7,762 bases of DNA. Origin: Deltaproteobacteria bacterium (GTDB lineage Bacteria; Desulfobacterota; JADFXK01). Under the pieces are notes generated by a model that was given only the letters and a program-made list of their open reading frames with translations, was not told the origin of the DNA and ran no database searches. The DNA lies in NCBI GenBank assembly GCA_015233285.1, contig JADFYA010000165.1, positions 1 to 7,762 of the forward strand. Reading direction: 5' to 3'. A program made the position numbers and the translations under genes. Shown piece by piece: positions 1 through 5,704 of this stretch. Position 1 is the first letter of the stretch, and every line of letters begins with the position of its first letter.

Positions 1-798
1 GAGGTGGACATGTCGGCCGTCAAAGCGATCTCGGAGCCCCACGGTCTCCTGGTCCTGGAAGATGCCGCTTGCTCATTGGGGGCTTTTTTTAATGGGATTC
101 ATACTGGGACCGAGGCCCGCGCTGCGGCCTTCTCCTTTCATCCAAGAAAAATAATTACCACGGGTGAAGGCGGGATGCTCATCACCAATGATATACAGTT
201 GATTGATAAAGTTAGACAATTGCGTGATCACGGGGCTTCACGAAGCGATCTGGAGCGTCACCTTGGCCGGGGCGGATCTTTGCTGCCGGATTTTGACGTG
301 TTGGGTTACAATTACCGGATGACCGACATCCAGGGCGCCTTAGGTGTGAGTCAGATGTCTAAGTTGAATCTTTTTCTGGCCGCGAGACTGGAGGCGGCTA
401 TGCGGTATGACACCCTGCTGGCCGACCTCGAATGGGTTATTCCGCTTCATGCGGCTCAGGGAGCCACATCTTCTTATCAGTCATATGTTATTGTAATTTG
501 TCGGAAAGACAAGCGGTGGCCGTCGTTGAAAGAGGTCGATGAATTGAACCTGTTCCGTAATGGATTGATGGTTCAATTGGAAGAGCTGGGAATCTCCACG
601 CGTCAAGGCACCCACGCCGTCCATACCCTGGGCTATTACAAAAACCGGTATGGTTTTCGAGATGAGGATTTTCCCATCTCATTTATGTCGGATCGGTTGA
701 GCCTGGCCCTGCCGTTGTATGACGGAATAACCTTTGATGACCAGGTTTACATAGTAGAATCGCTGGTTAGAGCCGGCGGACCGGGCCGTACCTGGTGA
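1..798 (+). CDS. DegT/DnrJ/EryC1/StrS-family PLP-dependent sugar aminotransferase (5'-truncated)
   Basis: The frame is open from base 1 to the TGA at 796-798, giving 265 residues; the true start lies outside the window. The family transfers an amino group to a keto group of a nucleotide-activated sugar, for LPS, glycan or secondary-metabolite building blocks. Visible signatures are EDAACSLGA (residues 20-28 of the fragment), whose Asp contacts the PLP pyridine nitrogen. Next is FSFHPRK (44-50), whose Lys50 is the expected Schiff-base lysine, followed by the glycine-rich ITTGEGGM. Further on come RDHG and YNYRMTDIQGALG, also typical of the family. Family members are usually about 370-390 residues, so roughly 110-150 N-terminal residues are missing. 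The C-terminal part carries an insertion-like acidic and aromatic stretch but ends normally. Its substrate cannot be read from the sequence. It is probably the last gene of a sugar or glycan operon lying to the left, since 339 bp without a convincing gene follow it. Confidence 0.93.
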   Translation, partial: EVDMSAVKAISEPHGLLVLEDAACSLGAFFNGIHTGTEARAAAFSFHPRKIITTGEGGMLITNDIQLIDKVRQLRDHGASRSDLERHLGRGGSLLPDFDVLGYNYRMTDIQGALGVSQMSKLNLFLAARLEAAMRYDTLLADLEWVIPLHAAQGATSSYQSYVIVICRKDKRWPSLKEVDELNLFRNGLMVQLEELGISTRQGTHAVHTLGYYKNRYGFRDEDFPISFMSDRLSLALPLYDGITFDDQVYIVESLVRAGGPGRTW

Positions 799-863
799 GG
801 TGAAGCAAAGTTATGGGTTATATATGGTGTGTCCAAGGTAACCGCATGGTAATTAGCGGTAAA

Positions 864-882
864 GTCGGCCCCACCGGCCGGC
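864..882 (+). other. GC-rich hairpin downstream of the aminotransferase
   Basis: GTCGGCC and GGCCGGC pair over seven positions (one G-U) around a CCACC loop. It lies 66 bp after the aminotransferase stop. No T-tract follows, so it is not a canonical intrinsic terminator. It could slow transcription or serve as the stem of a Rho-assisted end, but that is inference. Confidence 0.3.
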
Positions 883-916
883 GCCCGCAACTTGCCCCTT
901 TGATTCGCTTTTGTGC

Positions 917-945
917 TTGACTAATGAACCTGTTTAACATATGAT
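917..945 (+). promoter_or_regulatory. Sigma70-type promoter for the USP gene
   Basis: TTGACT at 917-922 and TATGAT at 940-945 are separated by exactly 17 bp, five of six and five of six matches to the housekeeping consensus. Transcription would start near 952, giving a leader of about 186 nt before the ATG at 1138. That leader contains a perfect 10-bp palindrome TCGGCGCCGA (984-993) and the dyad at 1034-1049. The rest of the 799-1137 gap shows no convincing gene. Confidence 0.6.
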
Positions 946-1033
946 GCCTCCACATGGTGCGGAGCCACCGCCTTTAGTGCCACTCGGCGCCGACAGATGG
1001 GTTTGCATTCTGAGATGTCGCCACCAGGAAAAT

Positions 1034-1049
1034 TTGATCGAACGATCAA
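1034..1049. promoter_or_regulatory. Dyad operator candidate overlapping a second possible promoter
   Basis: TTGATCG and CGATCAA form a perfect 7-bp inverted repeat around AA, the size and symmetry of a dimeric repressor site. The left half doubles as a weak -35 (TTGATC, 1034-1039), which is 16 bp from TATAAC (1056-1061). A bound protein would therefore cover the -35 and part of the spacer of this second promoter. The core ATCGAACGATCA recurs, on the other strand, at 7216-7227. Operator function is inferred from symmetry and position only. Confidence 0.35.
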
Positions 1050-1125
1050 TGTTCATATAACCGGTATTCTGTTTTCGTGCCATGCCGTGGCCCAGCTAGT
1101 TGAATGCGCATGACAATAATGAGCT

Positions 1126-1133
1126 AAGGAGGT
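1126..1133 (+). promoter_or_regulatory. Strong Shine-Dalgarno of the USP gene
   Basis: AAGGAGGT, a full match to the anti-SD of 16S rRNA, ends 4 nt before the ATG at 1138 and fixes the start of the USP gene. Confidence 0.8.
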
Positions 1134-1137
1134 TGAT

Positions 1138-1602
1138 ATGGCCAAACAAAAAATCCTATTAAATTATAGCTACTCCAACTATGGCATGAAAGCCTTGGAT
1201 TTTATTATTCGCACCTTTGCGAGTAACCCGGAAGTGCAGGTGACGATTATGCACACCTATCCACCTTTGCCGGCCTTTGAGGCTGATGTGGGTCCGATGC
1301 CGGATAGACTGAAAGCCAGTCTGAATCTGATGTCTCAAGTCATAGTCCAAAATGAAGAAGGGGTTAGAGTAGCCCGGCAGCACCTGATAAGCAACGGCTT
1401 TTCAGAGGGCAATGTAGACTACATATTTAAATGCCGTCTCAGAGACGTGGCTGATGAAATAATTGAAACGGCCAATAACGGCAATTTCGACATCGTCGTG
1501 ATGGCCCCCCGGCCGGCAAAAATCACCGGGCTCTTCAAAAAGAGAGTCTCGACCAAAGTCGCCTCGGTCGTGAAAGACAAAGCGATAATTCTAGTTACCT
1601 AG
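1138..1602 (+). CDS. UspA-fold universal stress protein, degenerate nucleotide-binding site
   Basis: This is a 154-residue soluble protein of normal single-domain USP length. It begins with the typical beta-strand KILLNYSYSNYGMKALDF (residues 5-22). It continues with the second strand VTIMHTYPP (35-43) and the conserved block FDIVVMAPRP (117-126), and ends with AIILVT (149-154). ATP-binding USPs carry G-x2-G-x9-G-(S/T) after the fourth strand. Here the aligned positions are Ala123, Pro126, Arg136 and Val137, so every key residue is replaced. The early Asp that contacts adenine in ATP-binding members is Ser11. It is therefore probably a non-nucleotide-binding, regulatory or dimerising USP. The start is set by a perfect SD. 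It is followed after 144 bp by a GAF protein gene on the same strand. A promoter with good match lies at 917-945. What stress it answers cannot be read from sequence. Confidence 0.85.
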   Translation: MAKQKILLNYSYSNYGMKALDFIIRTFASNPEVQVTIMHTYPPLPAFEADVGPMPDRLKASLNLMSQVIVQNEEGVRVARQHLISNGFSEGNVDYIFKCRLRDVADEIIETANNGNFDIVVMAPRPAKITGLFKKRVSTKVASVVKDKAIILVT

Positions 1603-1735
1603 TCTAGGCGAACAAGATTTGGCCGATAGCGCCACATATTTGTATCGCAATTGACTGACGGCGGATGCGATTCCGTCGCAAGTGTGATGAATGCAGTGTA
1701 GTATCTATTCCGGTGTATCTGACCACCGCCATCGA

Positions 1736-1741
1736 GGAGGT
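1736..1741 (+). promoter_or_regulatory. Shine-Dalgarno of the GAF gene
   Basis: GGAGGT sits 5 nt before the ATG at 1747 and supports that start. In the 1603-1746 gap I see no terminator after the USP gene and no convincing promoter. A TTGACT at 1651 has no -10 at proper distance, so read-through from the USP gene is likely. Confidence 0.7.
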
Positions 1742-1746
1742 AAGGA

Positions 1747-2304
1747 ATGGCTGATGAAGATAAAATTACTATAGAGACATTTAAGATTATCACCCACGCT
1801 GTGGCCCAGTCCGATCGGCTGGATATTATGACCAATCACCTGACTCAGCTACTGGTAGCCGCTTTGCAGATTAAGGGCTGCGCCATATTTGCCCTGAATC
1901 CGGAAACAAGCGATCTGGAGATGCTGGCCAACTTTGGGTTAAGCCTGACGTATCTTTTCAAAGGACCGATCAAGGCCGACAAAAGTATCGGCGACGCCTT
2001 AAATGGCAAGCCGGTGATTATTCGAGACGCGGAGACGGACCCCCGCCTGCAATATCCCGCAGAAACTAAAAAGGAAGGCATCCGGACGATTGTCTCAATA
2101 CCCATCACCTTCATGAATGACATTGTCGGTGTTCTCCGGCTGTATCACCATGAGGTATGGGACATCTCCCCTCAAGACATCGACTCCCTGCATCTATTGG
2201 CGGCCAACATCGGCCTGGCCATGAGCTACACCCGCCTTCTCAACATCGTCACCACTATTAGTGAAGCCATTGGTGAACTGCCCAAAAGACTGGCCGGCTT
2301 TTAA
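1747..2304 (+). CDS. Stand-alone GAF-domain protein
   Basis: The product is 185 residues and soluble, made almost wholly of one GAF domain (about residues 22-165). Family landmarks are CAIFAL (45-50) and the FGLSLTYLFKGPI segment (63-75). Then come the SIGDALNGKPVIIRDAETDP block (80-99) and the EGIRTIVSIPI strand (110-120). The domain closes with IVGVLRLYHHE (126-136) and the helix LHLLAANIGLAMSYTRLL (148-165). A short helical tail follows, with no kinase, cyclase, HTH or other output domain. GAF domains bind small ligands (cyclic nucleotides, bilins, haem, iron, 2-oxo acids) or mediate dimerisation. No bilin-type Cys is evident; Cys45 is the only cysteine. It probably acts by protein-protein contact or as a ligand buffer. 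It lies behind a USP gene, with its own SD, and is closed by the terminator at 2339-2377. Together these suggest a two-gene stress or signalling unit. The ligand and partner are unknown. Confidence 0.88.
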   Translation: MADEDKITIETFKIITHAVAQSDRLDIMTNHLTQLLVAALQIKGCAIFALNPETSDLEMLANFGLSLTYLFKGPIKADKSIGDALNGKPVIIRDAETDPRLQYPAETKKEGIRTIVSIPITFMNDIVGVLRLYHHEVWDISPQDIDSLHLLAANIGLAMSYTRLLNIVTTISEAIGELPKRLAGF

Positions 2305-2338
2305 TATAAATTGCCGCCGCAAAACCATGATCCGACAG

Positions 2339-2377
2339 AGGACGCACAGAAACGATGAACTATGTGCGTCCTTTTTT
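2339..2377 (+). terminator. Rho-independent terminator after the GAF gene
   Basis: AGGACGCACA (2339-2348) pairs perfectly with TGTGCGTCCT (2363-2372) around a 14-nt loop, and a run of six T (2372-2377) ends the structure. It lies 34 bp past the GAF stop codon and ends the USP-GAF unit. The minus strand lacks a T-run on the other side, so it should not terminate the converging helicase gene efficiently. I see no separate hairpin terminator for that gene. Confidence 0.9.
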
Positions 2378-2461
2378 CGCGCCGGGGGTCTTAACCTCAT
2401 ACTTCCTGCTTCTTGCACGCTGTAACCGCTCCGCCGGCCGGATGATTAGAGACTCACTTAA

Positions 2462-3262
2462 CTATTTGTTTCTGCCGATATTAGGTTCGGCATCTCCGTC
2501 AATTCGGCGGAAGAACTCGACGACTTGTTCGGGGCGGCGGGTCAACGGCGCCTGGGGAAGGCTTTTGATAAATACCCGGCCATAGTCTTTGGCCACCAGT
2601 CTGGTATCCAATACCGCCATTAGCCCCCGGTCCTTAGAGCCCCGGATAAGCCGGCCCAGTCCTTGTTTAAGGGCGATGACAGCCACTGGAACCTGGTATT
2701 CAATGAATGGCGACTTCCCTTCTTTGTTCATCATGTTGATCCTGGCCGAGACAACCGGGTCGCCCGGCGGGTCGAATGGCAGTTTGTCGATGATCACGCA
2801 ACTTAAGGACTCCCCTGGGACATCCACCCCTTGCCAGAAGCTGCTGGTCGCGAATAGGACTGAATGACGGTCTTTCCGGAAGGCGTCGATCAGGGCGGTT
2901 TTGGGCCGCTCCCCCTGCATCATCATAGTATAAGGGAGGCGCGAAGCCAAAAGCTCATAAGCTTGGGTCATGTTCCGGTAACTGGTGAATAGAACAAAGG
3001 CTCGGCCCGAGCTCATTTGGAGAATACGGGAGATCTCTTCGGCGGCGCTTCGAATGAAATCCGGGTGAGAAGGAGAGGGCATTCTGGCCGGCACATAGAG
3101 TATGGCCTGCCGGGCGTAGTCGAAATGGGAATTCACGACCAATTCCAGGGTGGACTCGGTAACTCCCAGACGGGACTTAACATAATTGAAATCCCCGCCG
3201 GTAGACAGGGTGGCCGAAGTCAAGACAAAAGGTTTTTCTTGGCTAAACAGACTGTTGGCTAA
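2462..3262 (-). CDS. Helicase C-terminal fragment: RecA-like domain 2
   Basis: This is the second part of the split helicase; its open frame reaches back to the frameshift at about 3262. It reads LANSLF, then TSATLSTGG (motif III), the VLFTSYRNM strand, and SFWQGVDVPG (motif V). KLPFDPPGDPV and QGLGRLIRGSKDRG (motif VI, with the arginine fingers) follow. A TTG at 3223 could formally serve as a start. However, it encodes the Leu of the conserved VLTSATL motif and has no convincing SD, so I do not take it as a real start. No terminator is visible after the TAG at 2464-2462. Confidence 0.75.
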   Translation of the reverse strand, partial: LANSLFSQEKPFVLTSATLSTGGDFNYVKSRLGVTESTLELVVNSHFDYARQAILYVPARMPSPSHPDFIRSAAEEISRILQMSSGRAFVLFTSYRNMTQAYELLASRLPYTMMMQGERPKTALIDAFRKDRHSVLFATSSFWQGVDVPGESLSCVIIDKLPFDPPGDPVVSARINMMNKEGKSPFIEYQVPVAVIALKQGLGRLIRGSKDRGLMAVLDTRLVAKDYGRVFIKSLPQAPLTRRPEQVVEFFRRIDGDAEPNIGRNK

Positions 3263-3267
3263 AAGAG
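3257..3267 (-). other. Frameshift site in the helicase gene
   Basis: On the coding strand the site reads CTCTTTTAGCC. Frame one reads CTC-TTT-TAG (stop); the downstream frame reads CTT-TTA-GCC. One extra T gives ...ELFLANSLF; removal of a CT repeat unit gives ...ELLANSLF, which fits the usual spacing of the family better. Both a T4 homopolymer and a CTCT dinucleotide repeat are slippage-prone. Confidence 0.7.
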
Positions 3268-4425
3268 TTCCCGCACCGTAATGGGCAAGCTTGACAGGAA
3301 CGTATGCTTGCCCCGGCTCTCGCTGAAGTAGACATAATTGTCGTCAGCATCGTTCATGAGAGACCAGAAATCATTTTTGAGTGAGTTGGTCCGGTCCGAT
3401 AATGTTTCAAAATTAGGATCGCTCTTAGCCAGATCAAGGACTAAGTCGCTTAAATCAGACAACCTATCTCTGATTTCCACTGCCTGGTTAATCATGTTGG
3501 CACTGGGTGGGTTCTTGGGGATGGGTCGGCGTCCTTCCGCTTGTCCAAAGAGGTCAAAGAAAAATTTGAGAGCCCGGTCCAGGCTGTTCAGCAGATCCGA
3601 TATCCTGGGGGCAAGCCGGCTCTTGGGTTTGAGGGCGCCTCTGATATCTCCTATCAGGTCGGAAAACCGATAGGTACTAACCGAGACGCCGAAATACTGC
3701 CCGGCCGTGTCCTCTAATTCGTGGGCCTCATCAAAAATGGCCGCTTCGTACACGGGGATGACCGCACCAAAACCATTTTCCCGCACGGCCAGGTCAGCGA
3801 AGAACAAATGATGGTTGACCACCACCAGGTCGGCTTTGGCCGCCTTTCCCCGGAGTCGGTTAAGAAAGCAATCCTGCACCCTGGGGCACTTTTGTCCCAG
3901 ACATCGATCCGCCCTGGAGGCGACCTTGGACCAGAGGGGATCATTTTCAGACAGCCAGGTTAATTCCGATCTATCTCCGGTTTTTGTCTTCTGAGACCAA
4001 TCCCAAATGCGTTCCAACGGTGATTTTTCCTTCGACAACTCTAGACTTGATTGCCCTGCAATTTTAACAAGCTGGTCGAGGCAGAGGTAGTTCTGACGCC
4101 CTTTCATCAGCACCGATCTGAAGTCCTTTAGGCCAAGCGACCGAATAAATGGGATATCTTTAAAATAGATTTGTTCCTGCAGGTTCTTGGTTCCGGTGGA
4201 GACAACCACTTTCTTCCCGCTTAGGATGGCGGGGACCAGGTAGGCCAGGGTTTTGCCCGTGCCGGTGCCGGCTTCAATGATGGCCAAGCGGATGTCCGAA
4301 AGCGCCTGAGCCACCATGTTGGCCATGTCCAATTGTCCTTTGCGAAATTCATATTCCGGCCAGGTTTTGGACAGCAGACCCGACGGGCCGAAAATATCTT
4401 TAAGTGGGGTCTGGTTGTTTCCCAT
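3259..4425 (-). CDS. Helicase N-terminal fragment: RecA-like domain 1 with Fe-S cluster
   Basis: This is the 388-residue first part of the split helicase. It carries Walker A EAGTGTGKT (residues 51-59, Lys58), motif Ia STGTKNLQEQ (76-85) and the DEAH box at 232-235. Four cysteines, Cys115, Cys175, Cys180 and Cys186, have the spacing of the XPD/DinG 4Fe-4S domain. VVVNHHLFFADL (201-212) follows the cluster, as in the family. The Arch-like insertion occupies roughly residues 250-375. The fragment ends at an out-of-place TAG before the TSAT motif, so alone it should bind ATP poorly and not unwind DNA. Confidence 0.8.
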   Translation of the reverse strand: MGNNQTPLKDIFGPSGLLSKTWPEYEFRKGQLDMANMVAQALSDIRLAIIEAGTGTGKTLAYLVPAILSGKKVVVSTGTKNLQEQIYFKDIPFIRSLGLKDFRSVLMKGRQNYLCLDQLVKIAGQSSLELSKEKSPLERIWDWSQKTKTGDRSELTWLSENDPLWSKVASRADRCLGQKCPRVQDCFLNRLRGKAAKADLVVVNHHLFFADLAVRENGFGAVIPVYEAAIFDEAHELEDTAGQYFGVSVSTYRFSDLIGDIRGALKPKSRLAPRISDLLNSLDRALKFFFDLFGQAEGRRPIPKNPPSANMINQAVEIRDRLSDLSDLVLDLAKSDPNFETLSDRTNSLKNDFWSLMNDADDNYVYFSESRGKHTFLSSLPITVRELF

Positions 4426-4488
4426 GTTATGTTTTTCTTCCGATCAGGTTAGAGTGATTTAGTAATACTTGGCGCTTCTGAAAGTATC

Positions 4489-4571
4489 TGTTTCTGGTTG
4501 CTTGTTACTCGTTACTTGTTGTTAGTTGTCTTCACGTTTAACCAGTAGCGAGTAACAAACAACCAGAAACA
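4489..4571. repeat. Long imperfect inverted repeat made of 7-bp units
   Basis: Arms 4489-4520 and 4540-4571 pair at 30 of 32 positions (29 Watson-Crick, one G-U; mismatches 4501/4559 and 4517/4543) around a 19-nt loop. Both arms, read outward-in, have a 7-bp period: GTTTCTG, GTTGCTT, GTTACTC, GTTACTT, GTTGTTA on the left. The complement of the right arm reads GTTTCTG, GTTGTTT, GTTACTC, GCTACTG, GTTAAAC. It lies in the spacer between the divergent helicase and LysM-like genes, upstream of both, so it is not an obvious terminator. It resembles an extragenic palindromic element or heptamer repeat cluster. No transposase or target duplication is seen. Confidence 0.8.
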
Positions 4572-4588
4572 CGAAAATGGCTTTTTCA

Positions 4589-4617
4589 TTGACCCGCGGT
4601 GGAATTTATTATATAAG
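4589..4617 (+). promoter_or_regulatory. Sigma70-type promoter of the LysM-like gene
   Basis: TTGACC (4589-4594) and TATAAG (4612-4617) are 17 bp apart and the spacer is AT-rich near the -10. Transcription would start near 4624, giving a leader of about 56 nt. The promoter begins 18 bp after the right arm of the inverted repeat. No comparable promoter is seen for the helicase gene on the other strand. Confidence 0.65.
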
Positions 4618-4669
4618 AAATGCTTGAAATAATGGATAAGTAACCTGGCCGAAAGGCCCATCCAACCCC

Positions 4670-4674
4670 GGAGG
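4670..4674 (+). promoter_or_regulatory. Shine-Dalgarno of the LysM-like gene
   Basis: GGAGG lies 5 nt before the ATG at 4680 and decides this start. Just upstream a small hairpin GGCC-GAAA-GGCC (4647-4658) with a GNRA loop sits inside an outer pairing TGGAT/ATCCA (4633-4637 with 4660-4664). Confidence 0.7.
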
Positions 4675-4679
4675 ATGAT

Positions 4680-5672
4680 ATGGAGCTGCTGAAACGGCAC
4701 AAATATACCATAATTATAGCTGTCGTCAGTCTCTTGGTGATTATTTTGGTCGGACTCCGAATAATCAGCCAGAAAGATCAGCATGGCGGACCAGGTGATT
4801 TCAAAAAACTTTTTTCATCCTCTGAGACTCAGCCACAGGCCCCGAAAATAACGGCCTCATCTGCCGTGACAAAAACGCTGGATAAATCTTCTCCTGGGGC
4901 CGTGCCCCCGGCCAAGGTGATCGATCTCAATCAGGCGTCCGTTAGCCAGGATCTGAAAGATGCCACAAAAACTCCACCTGCCGGAGAAACGGGCGGGGCG
5001 TCTCAACTCCCTCCCGAATTAGGCGAACGGAAGAAACAGTTGGGGCTGGATAAATCAGTGACGGCTGTAGTCAAATCAGGTGAAGCGGTTAAGGTTGGCG
5101 GTACAACCATCTCAATGTCGCAAATCAGGGAGGATGTCAAGCAACAAAAGCATATCCTGGATAATAGGACGGTTCGGGGCGAGGATTTGCCTTCCGACAT
5201 TAAGACCAGCATGGTCCAAAAGAAGGTGGATACATCCAAAGTAGCACCCTATGGACAGATCAGCGATACCGCTCGCACCGCCATGGCGATAGAGTCTCAA
5301 AAAAAAGCAGCTCGGGCCGCTTACGGCCTCTACCTGGTCCGGCCCAATGACAACCTGTGGGACATTCATTTCAGGTTCTTGCGGGAATATCTGGGCCACA
5401 GAGGAATCATCCTCCAACCCAGGGATGACCAGCCTATGCCTAACGGCCGGAGCAGCGGAGTCGGGAAGATTCTCAAATTCGCCGAAGTGGTGGCTTATGT
5501 TTACAATGCCAAAGAACGAAAGCTCGTTAGAGAGATTAATTTGATTCATCCTAACGAAAAAATCGTCGTATTTAACATGGAGCTGCTCTCGGACATCCTT
5601 GATAAGGTCGATCGGACGAGTATCCAGAAAGTTACCTTTGACGGGGTTAGCCTCAGGTTCGAGGCGTCCTAG
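4680..5672 (+). CDS. Membrane-anchored protein with a divergent C-terminal LysM-like domain
   Basis: The product has 330 residues. A short basic N-terminus (KRHK, 5-8) precedes one hydrophobic helix (about 9-29), so the bulk should face the periplasm, anchored in the inner membrane. Residues 30-210 are low-complexity, rich in Pro, Ser, Thr, Ala, Lys and Gln, with no recognisable fold, and probably span the periplasm. The C-terminal part starts with YLVRPNDNLWDIHFRFL (218-234), a LysM-style opening (Y-V-x-x-G/N-D-N-L-W-x-I). It closes with INLIHPNEKIVVFN (286-299), which matches the end of a LysM repeat. About 50 residues lie between, more than in a normal LysM. The stretch SSGVGKILKFAEVVAYVYN (258-276) looks strongly constrained. 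Peptidoglycan attachment is thus a reasonable but unproven role. It has its own promoter and converges on the methyltransferase gene 32 bp away. I do not know a named gene for it. Confidence 0.8.
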   Translation: MELLKRHKYTIIIAVVSLLVIILVGLRIISQKDQHGGPGDFKKLFSSSETQPQAPKITASSAVTKTLDKSSPGAVPPAKVIDLNQASVSQDLKDATKTPPAGETGGASQLPPELGERKKQLGLDKSVTAVVKSGEAVKVGGTTISMSQIREDVKQQKHILDNRTVRGEDLPSDIKTSMVQKKVDTSKVAPYGQISDTARTAMAIESQKKAARAAYGLYLVRPNDNLWDIHFRFLREYLGHRGIILQPRDDQPMPNGRSSGVGKILKFAEVVAYVYNAKERKLVREINLIHPNEKIVVFNMELLSDILDKVDRTSIQKVTFDGVSLRFEAS

Positions 5673-5692
5673 TGTTTCGTGTTACGTGTTTC
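5672..5692 (+). repeat. Three tandem heptamers GTGTTWC
   Basis: GTGTTTC, GTGTTAC and GTGTTTC lie head to tail right at the stop of the LysM-like gene (sharing its last base) and fill most of the 32-bp convergent gap. CGTGTTTC also occurs, on the minus strand, at the outer edge of the right arm of the inverted repeat near 4566-4573. This makes the two sites likely members of one heptamer repeat family. No hairpin terminator is present between the converging genes. Confidence 0.6.
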
Positions 5693-5704
5693 GGGGTAAA
5701 AGGA

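Larger units (their letters stand above)
2462..4425 (-). pseudogene. dinG: DinG/YoaA-type Fe-S ATP-dependent DNA helicase, interrupted by a frameshift
   Basis: Two adjacent minus-strand frames together encode one complete SF2 (XPD/DinG-like) 5'-3' DNA helicase. Such enzymes unwind forks, D-loops and R-loops and act in DNA repair. The gene spans 1964 nt, not a multiple of three. Adding one base or removing two would give about 653-654 residues, the size of YoaA-type enzymes without an exonuclease domain. The first frame stops at TAG (3261-3259), right after PITVRELF. The other frame continues the family pattern at once (LANSLFSQEKPF, then VLTSATL). Every other helicase motif is intact on both sides and there are no further stops, so the break is recent, a sequencing error or a recoding site. 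As written, neither half holds both RecA-like domains. Start ATG at 4425 has GGAAG upstream. YoaA is an alternative gene name for this subtype. Confidence 0.8.

Noticed and set aside
864..882. GC-rich hairpin as an intrinsic terminator of the aminotransferase gene.
   Set aside because: The sequence after the stem is GC-rich with no run of T, so it is listed only as a hairpin.
813..920. Small + strand frame of 35 codons starting ATG 813, with a GAGGTG 10-15 nt upstream, between the aminotransferase and USP genes.
   Set aside because: The product has no hydrophobic, zinc-binding or other recognisable character, and its stop overlaps the -35 of the USP promoter. It was not supported enough to call a gene.
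1598..1608. CCTAGTCTAGG palindrome over the USP stop codon as a terminator.
   Set aside because: The loop would be a single base and no T-run follows.
1651..1656. TTGACT upstream of the GAF gene as a -35 box.
   Set aside because: No acceptable -10 hexamer occurs 15-19 bp downstream.
3257..3267. Programmed -1 ribosomal frameshifting as the default explanation for the split helicase.
   Set aside because: The site is not a standard X-XXY-YYZ heptamer, no internal SD is placed ahead of it, and the only nearby stem (AACA/TGTT) is weak. YoaA/DinG genes are not known to need recoding.
4512..4784. 90-codon minus-strand frame over the inverted repeat and the start of the LysM-like gene.
   Set aside because: It covers the promoter, hairpin and start of the LysM-like gene, with no homology signal; its hydrophobic look comes from the antisense of the repeat and the membrane helix.
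5112..5549. 145-codon minus-strand open frame opposite the LysM-like gene.
   Set aside because: It lies wholly inside a well-supported gene, has no family signature, and its composition is that expected from an antisense shadow.
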